Source: Gammaproteobacteria bacterium (lineage in GTDB: Bacteria > Pseudomonadota > Gammaproteobacteria > Pseudomonadales > Azotimanducaceae). From it: 46,465 nucleotides of DNA. This document shows positions 23,831-33,348 of this stretch, piece by piece. Numbering within the stretch: position 1 is the first letter of the stretch; every line of letters starts with the position of its first letter. A program made the position numbers and the translations under genes. The notes below the pieces were generated by a model. That model ran no database searches. It was given only the letters and a program-made list of their open reading frames with translations, and was not told the DNA's origin. The stretch covers positions 1 to 46,465 of the forward strand of contig JAPOYI010000190.1 of the NCBI GenBank assembly GCA_026706665.1, written 5' to 3'.

Positions 23831-26692
23831 TCAGCCGAAGCTTCCGGCGCAGGCCCGCGCGAGCCGCCGCGTGTTCTCCATCAGCTTGCGCCTTGCAGCG
23901 TCGGCGTCGACCTCCTCCGCCCGCTCGTCGGGGGTCACCCTGAACAGGAGGTCCCCCGGGCGTACGACGACGCCGTCCCGGTCCGTCATCGCACACTCGT
24001 CAACGGTGCCGGCGAACGTCGCCCGCACCTTGGTGAACATCTTCATCACTTCGATGATGTAGAGCGTGTCGCCGGCCTCGAAGTGTGTGCCCGGCTCCAG
24101 GTACGGTGCCATGCCCGGCGCCTCCCGCGAATGGAACATGCCACCGATCTCCGCCACGATCTCATCGTCCGGCGCCCTCGGCGGAGGAGAGAGCGTCCTG
24201 CGCGCTTCGGCCACAACGTCCGGCGAGTGGAGTTCTTCCGGCAGGGTAACCGTGAGATCGGGGGCTACCCTGAGCTGGGCGAAGCCGCTCTCCCGGGCGA
24301 CGAGTTGCGGCAACGCGAGCAGCTGCAACCCGTGGTTGAAGCCGATGTGCTCCGCCCGCACCCTGTCCCAGGCCTCGGCAATGGCGCCCGGCGCGCCGGC
24401 GGGACTGTGCGGCTCGCGCAAGAGTCTCGCGAGATCTTCGAAGTCCGCCGCGCCGAGCCCCGCCCGCAGCCGCGCATAGTGCGCGCGGGCCGCGCCGAGC
24501 AGTTCGCGGTCGTGGTCCCAGATCGCCTCGGCCGCCGGACCTTCCTCCCTATCCATGGCAAGGTACCGATAGAGGGCTTCCAGCGCATCCGCAGGGCTGG
24601 CACGCCAGCGCGGCGCGCCGCCGGATCCCCCGGCCTCGTCGCTCTCGAAGTGGCCGCCGCTGGCGGCGATCCATCCCGCAAGCAGGTGGGGATTGGCGAA
24701 TAGGCGCTGCAGGGGCCGCAGGATCAGTGTCGACTTCAGGTCCATCGTGCGGTCGTAGCCCGCGCCCAGCGCCTCGATCTCTTCGTCGGATTGGTCAGCG
24801 GCTGTGCCGATGACGCGATCCCTCGCAGCCGCCTTCACGACATTGAAGGCCAGGTCGAGATCGACACCCTGGGCGGCATCGAACAGGCGGCCGACGGCGC
24901 CGAGGTACGCCTGTACGAAGCGCGTTTCGATCTTCGCGCGCGGATGCTGCGCGGCGAGCCAGTTCAGCAATCCGTAGTGGAAGTCGCGATTGGTCTGGAG
25001 ATTGGTGCCCTTGATGCGCATGCGCCGCAGCGCTTCGATCATGTTTTGCCAGGTCTCTTCGCGCGTATCGCCCGTGGTGAGGAGCAGTGCGATGTTGCTG
25101 TCGTAGGCACCCGCGAGATAGTAGGGCGCGAACAGGCCCGTATCGGGGTTGGGAGTGCCTATGCCCTGGTCGTCGCGGATTTCGCCGGCGACGGGCGGCG
25201 ACCACGATTCGATCAGGCCGCCCGCCGAGGGGCGTAGCGCGGGATCGGTCGCGTTGAGGCGTACTTCGAGAGCGTCCCCCTGCCACGGGACGCGCCGGGG
25301 CCTGGGGAGCCTCATCCCATGCCGCGCGACCAGCGCCATGGCCTCGATCAGCGACTCGACGCGCAACACGCTGTCAGCATCGTCAGGGTCGGCGAACTCC
25401 AGGGCGTAGCAGAGCTCGGTGACGCGGTGCTCCACCTGGATGCGCGTGTTCATTTCCATGAAGTAGTGATCTTCGCCGTCCACGATGCATTCGAAAGTGG
25501 ACACCGAGTCGAGGCCTACCGCACGGCCGAAGCGTTCCGCCTCGTCTTCCATCTCGGTGAGGACCCTCAACTCCGCTTCCAGGGCGCGCGCGGTCTTGCG
25601 GTCGTCTGTCGCCGCGATCTCGCGTCGCAGGGACTCGGCGGTGACGGATGCTTCGACGAGTTTCTGCTCGTGCATCTGCGCGGAGCAGTCGCGCAGGCCC
25701 AGTGCCACGCACCAGTCGCCGTTGCCGATCACCTGGACTTCCAGGTGCCGGTTCCGGTCGACGTTGAGTTCGATGAGGACATTCCGGTCGGGACCGGCGA
25801 CCTCCACCCAGATTTCCCGCGCCGCCGCGACAGCGTCTTCGGCCACCGCGTCGCGGCGCGCATCCAGGCAGTCGGCCTCGTAGTTGGCCGGCGCGCGCAG
25901 CACGCGCTGTCCCTTGCCCCCACCCCCGCCTGCCGCCTTCAGGCGCAAGCGTCGGTCGGGGAAGCGCACGAGCAGGTCGCGGGCCTGCTGGCGGACTGCA
26001 TCGAGCACCTCTTCGTCGGTGACGAGTTCGACGCCGCGTCGCGCGGCCTCGGTCAACAGGGCATCGGCGGCCGCCTCCTCGTCGGATTCGTCCTCCGGCG
26101 GCGCCAGCCCGTTCTCCTCCGCCAGCCGCTCAAGGCCAGCGCGTTCCCCGCACTTTGCCAGCAGCGCAAGGGATGTGACGTTGTCGACCCCCGGCGTGAC
26201 GCCGATCGATTGCGCGAGCGCCGTTCGCTTCGCGGCATCCTTGCGGCCCGCGGCCCGCACGGTGGCGGAGCCGGGTCCGATGAAGTTGAGGCCCGCCGCT
26301 TCGAGCGCTTCGACGAGCGCTTCGTCCTCCGCCATGAAGCCGTAGCCGGCGAATACGGCGTTGTAGCCATGCTCTCCGGCGATGCCTACGATTTCGGCGA
26401 TACGCGCTTCCCGCTCGGCGCCGTCCGTGCCCGTGTAGTCAGCGACCCGATGCACGGCTTGCCGGTCCCTCATGGTCATCGTTTCCGGCGCCCTGGCGTT
26501 GGGATGGGCCGTGGCGTCCCTGTCGGAGAGCAGGATGCCGTAGCCCGTGATCCCCATCGCCTCGAAGACGTCCATCGCTTCCTTTCGGACCGGGCCGCGG
26601 CAGATGATCAGGGGCTTCAGGTCCGTGCAATCGAAGCTGGTCGTCCAGGTGGGCTCCCGGGCGCCGCGTGCGGGGGCGCCGCCGGCGCGCAT
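23831..26692 (-). CDS. pccA: Long acyl-CoA (propionyl-CoA) carboxylase alpha subunit: biotin carboxylase plus BCCP
   Basis: Carboxylates biotin with ATP and bicarbonate for the partner carboxyltransferase. Order in the 953 aa chain: biotin carboxylase N-domain (PLIICRGPVRKEAM), ATP-grasp (KAAGGGGGKGQRV, LEVQVIGNGDWCVALGLRDC, FMEMNTRIQVEHRVTEL), C-domain (GDALEVRLNATDP), a helical region of about 350 residues, and a C-terminal biotinyl domain (GDTLYIIEVMKMFTKV). The biotin lysine sits in EVMKMF, not the usual EAMKM. An acidic insertion of about 100 residues (PPEDESDEEAAADALL) lies before the glycine loop. The usual alpha subunit is about 660 aa. Its ATG shares a base with the carboxyltransferase stop (TGATG at 26690-26694). 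Propionyl-CoA is inferred from the operon. Confidence 0.9.
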   Translation of the reverse strand: MRAGGAPARGAREPTWTTSFDCTDLKPLIICRGPVRKEAMDVFEAMGITGYGILLSDRDATAHPNARAPETMTMRDRQAVHRVADYTGTDGAEREARIAEIVGIAGEHGYNAVFAGYGFMAEDEALVEALEAAGLNFIGPGSATVRAAGRKDAAKRTALAQSIGVTPGVDNVTSLALLAKCGERAGLERLAEENGLAPPEDESDEEAAADALLTEAARRGVELVTDEEVLDAVRQQARDLLVRFPDRRLRLKAAGGGGGKGQRVLRAPANYEADCLDARRDAVAEDAVAAAREIWVEVAGPDRNVLIELNVDRNRHLEVQVIGNGDWCVALGLRDCSAQMHEQKLVEASVTAESLRREIAATDDRKTARALEAELRVLTEMEDEAERFGRAVGLDSVSTFECIVDGEDHYFMEMNTRIQVEHRVTELCYALEFADPDDADSVLRVESLIEAMALVARHGMRLPRPRRVPWQGDALEVRLNATDPALRPSAGGLIESWSPPVAGEIRDDQGIGTPNPDTGLFAPYYLAGAYDSNIALLLTTGDTREETWQNMIEALRRMRIKGTNLQTNRDFHYGLLNWLAAQHPRAKIETRFVQAYLGAVGRLFDAAQGVDLDLAFNVVKAAARDRVIGTAADQSDEEIEALGAGYDRTMDLKSTLILRPLQRLFANPHLLAGWIAASGGHFESDEAGGSGGAPRWRASPADALEALYRYLAMDREEGPAAEAIWDHDRELLGAARAHYARLRAGLGAADFEDLARLLREPHSPAGAPGAIAEAWDRVRAEHIGFNHGLQLLALPQLVARESGFAQLRVAPDLTVTLPEELHSPDVVAEARRTLSPPPRAPDDEIVAEIGGMFHSREAPGMAPYLEPGTHFEAGDTLYIIEVMKMFTKVRATFAGTVDECAMTDRDGVVVRPGDLLFRVTPDERAEEVDADAARRKLMENTRRLARACAGSFG

Positions 26693-28401
26693 CAGTGAAA
26701 CTCTCTCTGCGGGCCCTTCATCGGACCCGGTGTGTAGTGCCGCACCAGGAAATCCATGGATTCCGTCAGCAGCCGGCGCAGGTCTGCGGGCATCACGAGT
26801 TGCGAGATGGATCCCAGTGCCAGCGCTTCCCGGGGATTCATGAGATCGTTCTCGTAGCGCTCGACGAGCCTCGCGTCCTCGGCGGCGAACCAGCCTGACA
26901 CCTCCTGTTCCGCGGCGCGGTGCGCTTCCGGGGGTGTCTTGCCTGCGGTGACGTGTTCGTCAACGGCGGCGGCGAACCGGGCCCGGCGTTCGCGGGTCAG
27001 GGCCCTCAGTTCATCCTTGTAGACGAACTCCCGGCCGGCGGGGCCCATGACGGCCACGCGGGTCGTCGGCAGCGCGAACACGAAGTCGGCGCCGGTGGCG
27101 TAGTTGTTGAACGATGCGTACGCGCCGCCGAAGGCGTTGCGCACCAGCACCAGGATGCGCGGCGTTCTGAGATCGACGATGGCGTCGAGCATCGCGCGTC
27201 CCGCCTGCACCACGCCGCGGCGTTCCTGGTCGGTGCCGGGCAGGAAGCCGGTCGTGTCCTCCATGAATACCACCGGGATGTTGTAGAGGTTGCAGAAACG
27301 GACGAAACGCGCGGTCTTGTAGGCCGCGTCGACATCGATGAAACCGGTGGAGAAGGCGCTGTTGTTGGCGACGAATCCCGCGACGTGCCCGCCGAGGCGG
27401 CCGAACGCCGTGACCATGCTGCGCGCCCGGACCGGCTGGACTTCGAAAAAGTCGCCCTGGTCGCACACTTCCTGGATGACGAGCCGGATGTCGAACGGCG
27501 TGTTGAAGCCGGTGGGCGAGTTGAAGACCGTGCGGAACAGCGCGTCGAGTTCCGTGTCCCGGTCCACCGGATCGCTGGTGGCGACATAGGGCGCGCTCGA
27601 ATGGTTGTTGTCCGGCAGCCACGTGAGGAGCCGCAGCACCAGTTCCAGCGCCGCGGTCTCGTCCTCTACGGTGAAATCTGCAACGCCGGAGGCGCCGTGC
27701 ACGCCGGGGCCGCCGAGTTCGTCCGGCGTCACGTCTTCGCCGAGCACTTCCTTCACGACGCCGACGCCCGTCAGTCCGAAGAATGTGTCTTTCGGCTGGA
27801 TGACAAAGCTCCCCTGGCGCGGCAGGTACGAGCCGCCGCCGGCGTTGAACCCGAACATGCACATGATGCTCGGCACGATGCCGCTGATCCTGCGCAGCGC
27901 GGTGAACGCCTCCGCGTAGCCGTCGAGTCCGCCGACGCCGGCCGGAACGAACGCGCCGGCGCTGTCGTTCAGTCCCACGACCGGGATGCCCTGTTTCGCG
28001 GCCAACTGGTAGAGGGATGCCAGTTTCCTGCCGTTGGTCGCGTCCATCGAACCCGCGCGGCTGGTGAAGTCGTGCCCGTAGACCGCCACGTCCCGGCCGC
28101 CCGCCTTGATGAGGGCGGTGACAAGGGAGGCGCCGTCGAGGTAGGGGCCCCAGTTCTGGAAGAGCACCATGGGCTCGTGGTCCGCGAGCACGTGGATTCG
28201 TTCCCAGACGGTCATGCGGCCCTTGGCATGCTGGCGCGAGATGTTGCGATAGCCACCGGCCCGCAAGGGTTTCTGCTGCAGGGCGCGGGCGTCCCGAAGT
28301 GACTGGTCGTAACCGGTCTCCCGTTGTTCGGCCGCGCCGTGGAGCGGTTCTTCGAGGATCGGCACCAGCGTTTCGAATGCCTCGCCGGATGGCTTGCTCA
28401 T
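26692..28401 (-). CDS. pccB: Acyl-CoA (propionyl-CoA) carboxylase carboxyltransferase subunit
   Basis: Transfers the carboxyl group from carboxybiotin to propionyl-CoA, giving methylmalonyl-CoA. The 569 aa product has the two crotonase-like halves: [40 protein letters not shown] and [17 protein letters not shown] in the first, and [40 protein letters not shown] and [20 protein letters not shown] in the second. The AF-GGAY and DxxGFxPG loops form the oxyanion holes. Start ATG at 28401 overlaps the epimerase stop (ATGA, 28398-28401). It is the third gene of the mutase-epimerase-carboxylase operon. Substrate specificity is inferred from context. Confidence 0.93.
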   Translation of the reverse strand: MSKPSGEAFETLVPILEEPLHGAAEQRETGYDQSLRDARALQQKPLRAGGYRNISRQHAKGRMTVWERIHVLADHEPMVLFQNWGPYLDGASLVTALIKAGGRDVAVYGHDFTSRAGSMDATNGRKLASLYQLAAKQGIPVVGLNDSAGAFVPAGVGGLDGYAEAFTALRRISGIVPSIMCMFGFNAGGGSYLPRQGSFVIQPKDTFFGLTGVGVVKEVLGEDVTPDELGGPGVHGASGVADFTVEDETAALELVLRLLTWLPDNNHSSAPYVATSDPVDRDTELDALFRTVFNSPTGFNTPFDIRLVIQEVCDQGDFFEVQPVRARSMVTAFGRLGGHVAGFVANNSAFSTGFIDVDAAYKTARFVRFCNLYNIPVVFMEDTTGFLPGTDQERRGVVQAGRAMLDAIVDLRTPRILVLVRNAFGGAYASFNNYATGADFVFALPTTRVAVMGPAGREFVYKDELRALTRERRARFAAAVDEHVTAGKTPPEAHRAAEQEVSGWFAAEDARLVERYENDLMNPREALALGSISQLVMPADLRRLLTESMDFLVRHYTPGPMKGPQREFH

Positions 28402-28808
28402 GCACTCACCTCCTCAAGTTCGATCAGGGTGCCGCAGAAGTCCCGGGGGTGGAGGAATACCACGGGCAGGCCGTGGGCGCCGATGCGCGGCTCGCCGTCG
28501 CCGATGACCGTCATGCCCCGGGCCCGCATGGCGTCGATGGCGGCGAGGATGTCCTGGACTTCGTAGCACACGTGGTGCATGCCGCCCCCGGGATTGCGTT
28601 CCAGGAACGCGGTGATCGGGGACCCTTCGCCCAGGGGGTGGATCAGCTCGATCTTGCTGTTCGGAAGTTCGACGAAGACGGTGGTGACGCCGTGATCCGG
28701 CATGGGCACCGGCGCCGAGACGACGGCGCCGAGGGTGTCCCGGTACAGTGCCGCCGCGCCGTCGAGGTCCGGGACCGCGATGGCGACGTGGTTGAGCCTT
28801 CCGATCAT
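28398..28808 (-). CDS. mce: Methylmalonyl-CoA epimerase
   Basis: Interconverts (S)- and (R)-methylmalonyl-CoA, linking the carboxylase product to the mutase. The 136 aa VOC-fold protein has the metal ligands in [13 protein letters not shown] (His), [10 protein letters not shown] (Glu), [10 protein letters not shown] (His) and GTLIELEEV (Glu). [19 protein letters not shown] is typical of true epimerases. Start ATG at 28808 overlaps the mutase stop (ATGA, 28805-28808); an open frame to 28895 lies inside the mutase coding region. The genome holds a second VOC protein at 12864-13253 that lacks the last Glu, so this one is the likely functional epimerase. Confidence 0.93.
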   Translation of the reverse strand: MIGRLNHVAIAVPDLDGAAALYRDTLGAVVSAPVPMPDHGVTTVFVELPNSKIELIHPLGEGSPITAFLERNPGGGMHHVCYEVQDILAAIDAMRARGMTVIGDGEPRIGAHGLPVVFLHPRDFCGTLIELEEVSA

Positions 28809-30982
28809 CGGTTCCTTCCCGGGATCATCTTGAGGATCCCGCTGGCCGCCTCCAGGATGTCGGTGCCGGGTCCGTATATCGCGCGCACGCCGCAATCGCG
28901 CAGAAACCCGTGGTCGCGTTCGGGGATGACGCCGCCGCAGACGACCACGGGTTCCGCTTCCCGTGCCGTGAGGGCCGCCATGAGTTCGGGGACCAGGGTC
29001 CTGTGCGCGCCGGCCAGGGTCGAGACGCCGACCACATCGACGGCGAGTTCGGCCGCTCGCGCCGCCGCTTCGTCCGGCGACAGGAACAGCGGGCTCATCT
29101 CCACCTCGAAACCGAGGTCGTTGAATGCATTGGAGATCGCCTTGGCGCCCCGGTCGTGCCCGTCCTGGCCGACTTTCGCCACGAAGATGCGCGGTCGCCT
29201 GCCTTCGACGTCGGCGAACTCGGCTATCTCGTCGCGCACGGCGCTGAATCCCTCGTGGTCGCCGTATGCGCCGGAGTAGACGCCGGGTACGAGCGCCACC
29301 CTGGCCTCGTGCCGCCCCCAGGCCGACTCCAGTGCGCCCGTGATCTCGCCGACCGTTGCGCGCCGGCTCGCGGCCTCGATGGCGGCGGCGAGCAGGTTGC
29401 CGCCCGACTCCGCGCAGGCCGACAACCCGGAGAGCGCCGCGTCGACCCCGGCCTGGTCGCGTTTCGACCTGACTTCGACCAGCCGGCGAATCTGCGCGGC
29501 CCGCACCTCGGAGTTGTCGATCAGCCGCGCATCGACGGCATCGCTCTCTTGGGGCGGGTACTTGTTCACGCCGACGATCACGTCCTCGCCGCGTTCGACC
29601 CGCGCCTGTCGCCGGGCGGAGGACTCCTCGATGCGCCGCATGGGCATCCCCGCCGCGATGGCCCTGGTCATGCCGCCGAACTGCTCCACCTCATCGATCA
29701 GGTCGCGGGCGGCTTCCACCATGTCCTGCGTCAGGCGTTCGACGAAATAGCTGCCGCCCAGGGGATCGATCACGCGCGTTATCTCCGTTTCGTCGGCAAG
29801 GATCGTCTGGGTGTTGCGCGCTATGCGAGCGGAGAAGGGCGTGGGCAGCGCGATCGCTTCGTCGAAGGAGTTGGTGTGCAGGCTCTGGGTGCCGCCGAGT
29901 ACGCCCGCCAGGGCTTCCACCGCGGTGCGGACGACATTGTTGTAGGGGTCCTGCGCCTGCAGCGACACGCCGGAGGTCTGGCAGTGCATGCGCAGCATGC
30001 TGGACGCCGGGTCGCGCGGCTTGAACCGCTCCATCAGTTCCGTCCAGAGAATGCGCGCGGCGCGCAGCTTGGCGATCTCCATGAAGAAGTTCATGCCGAT
30101 ACAGAAGAAGAACGACAGCCTCGGCGCGAACGCATCGATGTCCTGCCCGGTGCCGAGAGCCGCGCGCACGTACTCGAGGCCGTCGGCCAGGGTGAACGCC
30201 AGTTCTTCCACCGCGGTCGCGCCGGCCTCCTGCATGTGGTAGCCGGAGATGGAGATGGAATTGAAGCGCGGCATGTGTTCCGCGCAGTAGCCGATGACGT
30301 CGGCGACGATGCGCATGCTCTGGGCGGGCGGGTAGATGTACGTGTTGCGCACCATGAACTCTTTCAGGATGTCGTTCTGGATGGTGCCCGCCAGGTCGCG
30401 CCTGGCGACGCCCTGTTCGTCCGCGGCCACGATGTAACCGGCCATCACCGGCAGCACGGCCCCGTTCATGGTCATGGAAACGGACATCTCGTCGAGCGGG
30501 ATGCCGTCGAACAGGATATTCATGTCCTCCACCGAGTCCACGGCGACGCCCGCCATGCCGACGTCGTCCGCGGCGCGGGGGTGGTCCGAGTCGTAGCCGC
30601 GGTGGGTGGCCAGGTCGAAAGCGACGGAAAGCCCTTTCTGGCCGCCCGCAAGGTTGGCCCGGTAGAAGGCGTTCGAGGCCTCGGCGGTGGAGAACCCGGA
30701 GTACTGTCGCACCGTCCAGGGCCGATTGGCGTACATCGTGGCCCTGGGCCCCCGCGCGTACGGCGCGATCCCGGGCATCGAATGCAGGTGGCCGACACCG
30801 GCGAGGTCCGACGCCGTGTACAGCGGCCTGACGGAAATCCCCTCCGGGCTCGCCCAGGTCAGTTCGTCGAGCGGCCTGCCGCGCAATTCCCGCTCCGCCC
30901 TGGCCTTCCAGGCGGACTTGTCGTCGGCTTTGCTGATGGGATGCTCCGCTAACCTGCCGGATTCGATTATACGGTCAGGCAT
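28805..30982 (-). CDS. scpA: Methylmalonyl-CoA mutase (single-chain, adenosylcobalamin-dependent)
   Basis: Rearranges (R)-methylmalonyl-CoA to succinyl-CoA, feeding the TCA cycle. The 725 aa chain has the TIM-barrel substrate domain ([74 protein letters not shown]) and a C-terminal cobalamin domain. The latter carries [20 protein letters not shown], with cobalt-ligating His in [17 protein letters not shown], and VVVCGGVIP. Length equals the catalytic subunit of two-subunit enzymes and the homodimeric bacterial type; no small subunit is adjacent. The MeaB/ArgK chaperone is not in the window. ATG at 30982, no clear Shine-Dalgarno. It is the first gene of the four-gene operon. Confidence 0.96.
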   Translation of the reverse strand: MPDRIIESGRLAEHPISKADDKSAWKARAERELRGRPLDELTWASPEGISVRPLYTASDLAGVGHLHSMPGIAPYARGPRATMYANRPWTVRQYSGFSTAEASNAFYRANLAGGQKGLSVAFDLATHRGYDSDHPRAADDVGMAGVAVDSVEDMNILFDGIPLDEMSVSMTMNGAVLPVMAGYIVAADEQGVARRDLAGTIQNDILKEFMVRNTYIYPPAQSMRIVADVIGYCAEHMPRFNSISISGYHMQEAGATAVEELAFTLADGLEYVRAALGTGQDIDAFAPRLSFFFCIGMNFFMEIAKLRAARILWTELMERFKPRDPASSMLRMHCQTSGVSLQAQDPYNNVVRTAVEALAGVLGGTQSLHTNSFDEAIALPTPFSARIARNTQTILADETEITRVIDPLGGSYFVERLTQDMVEAARDLIDEVEQFGGMTRAIAAGMPMRRIEESSARRQARVERGEDVIVGVNKYPPQESDAVDARLIDNSEVRAAQIRRLVEVRSKRDQAGVDAALSGLSACAESGGNLLAAAIEAASRRATVGEITGALESAWGRHEARVALVPGVYSGAYGDHEGFSAVRDEIAEFADVEGRRPRIFVAKVGQDGHDRGAKAISNAFNDLGFEVEMSPLFLSPDEAAARAAELAVDVVGVSTLAGAHRTLVPELMAALTAREAEPVVVCGGVIPERDHGFLRDCGVRAIYGPGTDILEAASGILKMIPGRNR

Positions 30983-31023
30983 CGCGCCGGCATCGTATCA
31001 ATTGCCGTCGGGGAGGTGTTTGG

Positions 31024-31290
31024 TCATGCCAATTCCCGGTTGAACTGGTAGAGCGTTTGGTTCTGTCCATGACAGAGGAGGGGGACGCGGTTTTCGACCC
31101 ATACATGGGCGTCGGGACAAGCGTGCTCGCGGCGCTGATGCACCGGCGGCACGGCTACGGCTGCGACAATGTGACAGAGTATGTGCAAATTGCCCGCGAG
31201 CGCATTGCGGCCTTGAGGTCGGGCACGCTTCGCACGCGTCCGATGAATCGCCCCATCTATGACCCGAGTCTCCCCAACGGGGGGCACTGA
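31024..31290 (+). pseudogene. C-terminal fragment of a type II DNA methyltransferase
   Basis: The frame reads CQFPVELVERLVLSMTEEGD, AVFDPYMGVGTSVLAALMHR and RHGYGCDNVTEYVQIARERI. The FDPYMGVGT segment is motif I of amino-methyltransferases of the permuted type, where it lies near the C-terminus after the HPxQFPxELVER box. The catalytic DPPY half upstream is missing: homology begins near 31024, 42 nt from the mutase start. The stop overlaps the next ATG (TGATG, 31288-31292), preserving the original methylase-nuclease coupling. Non-functional remnant. Confidence 0.7.
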
Positions 31291-31412
31291 TGCGAATCGA
31301 GTCCAAGTACTCGCACATGAACGGCGAGGAGTACCTCATTGTTCATCAGCCAGAACTGTGGAAAGAAGTTCAAGACGTCGTCGCGAGTGTGGATGCGGGA
31401 GCATGCCCATGA
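31290..31412 (+). pseudogene. N-terminal fragment of a BglII/BstYI-like restriction endonuclease
   Basis: A 40-residue frame starts MRIESKYSHMNGEEYLIVHQ and PELWKEVQDVVASVDAGAC, then stops at 31410-31412. The opening resembles N-termini of BglII/BstYI-type endonucleases (YSHLNG-E-L-VH-P-LW-EI). The PD-(D/E)XK core should follow but is absent. Downstream frames (31409-31534) show no recognisable continuation. Paired with the truncated methyltransferase, it is the centre of a deleted restriction-modification system. Confidence 0.55.
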
Positions 31413-31559
31413 AGGAGTTGGAAGCCAGCATGTCATCCGGGGTTCCTTATTTCGAACGTGACCTGTTGAACGTGTTGCGGCAGGGACGGGGAGTGCCGGC
31501 GGTACCGCTCATACTTGTCGGGATAGCGCCGTGACCGGGGACACTAACGCAGAGCCCAA

Positions 31560-31600
31560 GGCCCTGGGCGCGGGTGACCGCGTGGGGCCACTGCTTTTCG
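31560..31600 (+). terminator. Possible terminator hairpin after the R-M remnant
   Basis: GGCCC...GGGCC (outer) and CGCGG-GTGA-CCGCG (inner) form a long GC stem at 31560-31589, followed within 6 nt by CTTTT. It may end plus-strand transcription before the convergent antiporter gene. The short, offset T-run makes this tentative. Confidence 0.35.
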
Positions 31601-31620
31601 GCGCGGGGGCTTTTTTCCAC

Positions 31621-33309
31621 TCACTCCGCTGTCCGGCTCTTCCCGAGCCATCGTACGATCACCGACACGCAGGCTGCGCCAGCGATGAGGCAGATCCACC
31701 AGGGCAGGCCGAAACCGGTGGGTATCAGACCCGTGACGATGGAGATGCCGCCGACCGTCAGCGCGTAAGGCAGTTGCGTATGCACGTGCTCGAGGTGATC
31801 GCAGGAGGTCGCCGCGGACGACAGGATCGTCGTGTCCGAAATCGGCGAGGCGTGGTCGCCCATGACCGCGCCGGCGAGGACGGCGGAAACCGAGGCGTAG
31901 AGCAGGTGGTCCGCGTCGGCGAGGCCCTGCAGCGACGTGCTTGTCCACACCAGCGGAACGACCAGCGGCGTCAGGATTCCCATGGTGCCCCAGCTTGTCC
32001 CGGTCGCGAAAGCGGTCACCGCCGCCAGGGCGAATACGACGGTGGGCAGGAGCCGGGCGTCCAGCGCATCGCCCAGGCGGGACGCGAGGAACTCGGCCGT
32101 ATTCAGTTCCGAGTTGACGCCGGATAGCGCCCATGCCAGGACCAGCACGACGACGGCGTAGAGCATCGACCTCGCGCCGGCGAACCAGGCATCCAACGTC
32201 TCGCCCAACGACAGGATGCGTTGACCGAGGCTCAGGATTCCGGCCGTGACGACGCCCGACAGGGTCGCCCAGACGAGCGCGGTGTATACGTCCGCCGCGC
32301 CGATGATCTCCGCCAGGCCTGCACCGCTTCCGGCCTTCGCCGCGCCGGTAGCGTACAGGCCACCGAGCATGGCGGCGAGCAGCGCGGCGAACGGCACGTA
32401 GGCGTTGAGCGGCCGCGCCGGCTTGTCCGGCTTGGGTTCGGTGTCGGGGTCGTGTACGACCGCCTGTGCGGATGCGACCCCGTGTGCGGCGGCCAGTTCG
32501 GCGGTGCGCATCGGGCCGAAGTCCCGGCCGGTAATCGCAATGGACGCGACGAAGCACAGCGTCAGCACCGGGTAGAAGTTGTAGGCGAGGGAGTTAAGAA
32601 ACACGCCGTAGGCGCTGGCGTCGATCTCCGGGATGTCGCGGATCGCGGCATCGATCAGGCCGAGCTGCAGGCCGATCCAGGTGCTGATCAGCGCCAGCGT
32701 GGCGACCGGGGCAGCGGTAGAGTCGACGAGCCAGGCGAGTTTCGCCCGCGATATCCGAAGCGCGTCGGCGACGGGGCGCATCGTCTTGCCGACGACGAGG
32801 GTGTTGGCGTAGTCGTCGAAGAAGAGCGCAATGCCCATGGCGAAGGTCGCCAACTGGCCGCGCCGCACCGTGTTCGCCCACGCGGTGACCCTTTGCACGA
32901 TGCCGTGGACGCCGCCGTTGCGAGAGACCACACCGACCATGCCGCCAAGCATGAGAGTCGAAACGACCAGGGCGGCGTGCCCCGCATCGGCGACCGCGCC
33001 CACCGCGTGTTCGGAAGCCGCGTCGAGCATTCCCTGGAAAATACCGGACGCCGAAGGGCCGGCGATGAGGAACGCGCCGACCCATACGCCGGCGAACAGC
33101 GCCAGTATGACCTGTCGCAGGGCGGCGGCCAGGACGAGCGCGACGAGGGTGGGCAGCACCGAGAGCCAGCCGGGGTTCCCGCTGCGGGAAGCGGCGACGG
33201 TGTCCGAGAGGTCGGAGCTGACGCTCCCCCAGGCGTCACCGGCGCCGAGCAGCGCGAGCGTCACTCCAATGACGGGCGCGAACCCTCGCGCGGCATGAAA
33301 CGCCGTCAC
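31621..33309 (-). CDS. nhaC: NhaC-type Na+/H+ antiporter
   Basis: Inner-membrane antiporter expected to extrude Na+ in exchange for protons. The 562 aa product has 12 or more hydrophobic segments. Family landmarks are FAMGIALFFDDYANTLVVGK (charged FFDDYAN in the membrane), KLAWLVDSTAAPVATLALIS, TAFATGTSWGTMGILTPLVV and VMGDHASPISDTTILSSAAT, which place it in the Na_H_antiporter (NhaC-like) family. A periplasmic N-terminal stretch (ARGFAPVIGVTLALLG) looks like a first helix or signal anchor. The frame starts with GTG at 33309. It begins 39 nt after the transglycosylase stop on the same strand. Confidence 0.88.
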   Translation of the reverse strand: MTAFHAARGFAPVIGVTLALLGAGDAWGSVSSDLSDTVAASRSGNPGWLSVLPTLVALVLAAALRQVILALFAGVWVGAFLIAGPSASGIFQGMLDAASEHAVGAVADAGHAALVVSTLMLGGMVGVVSRNGGVHGIVQRVTAWANTVRRGQLATFAMGIALFFDDYANTLVVGKTMRPVADALRISRAKLAWLVDSTAAPVATLALISTWIGLQLGLIDAAIRDIPEIDASAYGVFLNSLAYNFYPVLTLCFVASIAITGRDFGPMRTAELAAAHGVASAQAVVHDPDTEPKPDKPARPLNAYVPFAALLAAMLGGLYATGAAKAGSGAGLAEIIGAADVYTALVWATLSGVVTAGILSLGQRILSLGETLDAWFAGARSMLYAVVVLVLAWALSGVNSELNTAEFLASRLGDALDARLLPTVVFALAAVTAFATGTSWGTMGILTPLVVPLVWTSTSLQGLADADHLLYASVSAVLAGAVMGDHASPISDTTILSSAATSCDHLEHVHTQLPYALTVGGISIVTGLIPTGFGLPWWICLIAGAACVSVIVRWLGKSRTAE

Positions 33310-33348
33310 CGGTCGACGACCGCCGGCCTTCCGGGCGTGCGCTGCGGG

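Noticed and set aside
25319-26698. A 459-codon plus-strand frame
   Set aside because: Antisense to the biotin carboxylase gene; no recognisable domain.
26920-28302. A 460-codon plus-strand frame
   Set aside because: Antisense to the carboxyltransferase gene, with composition typical of shadow frames.
28910-30952. A 680-codon open frame on the plus strand
   Set aside because: It is exactly antisense to the methylmalonyl-CoA mutase gene; the open frame results from GC-rich codon use and the translation has no motif.
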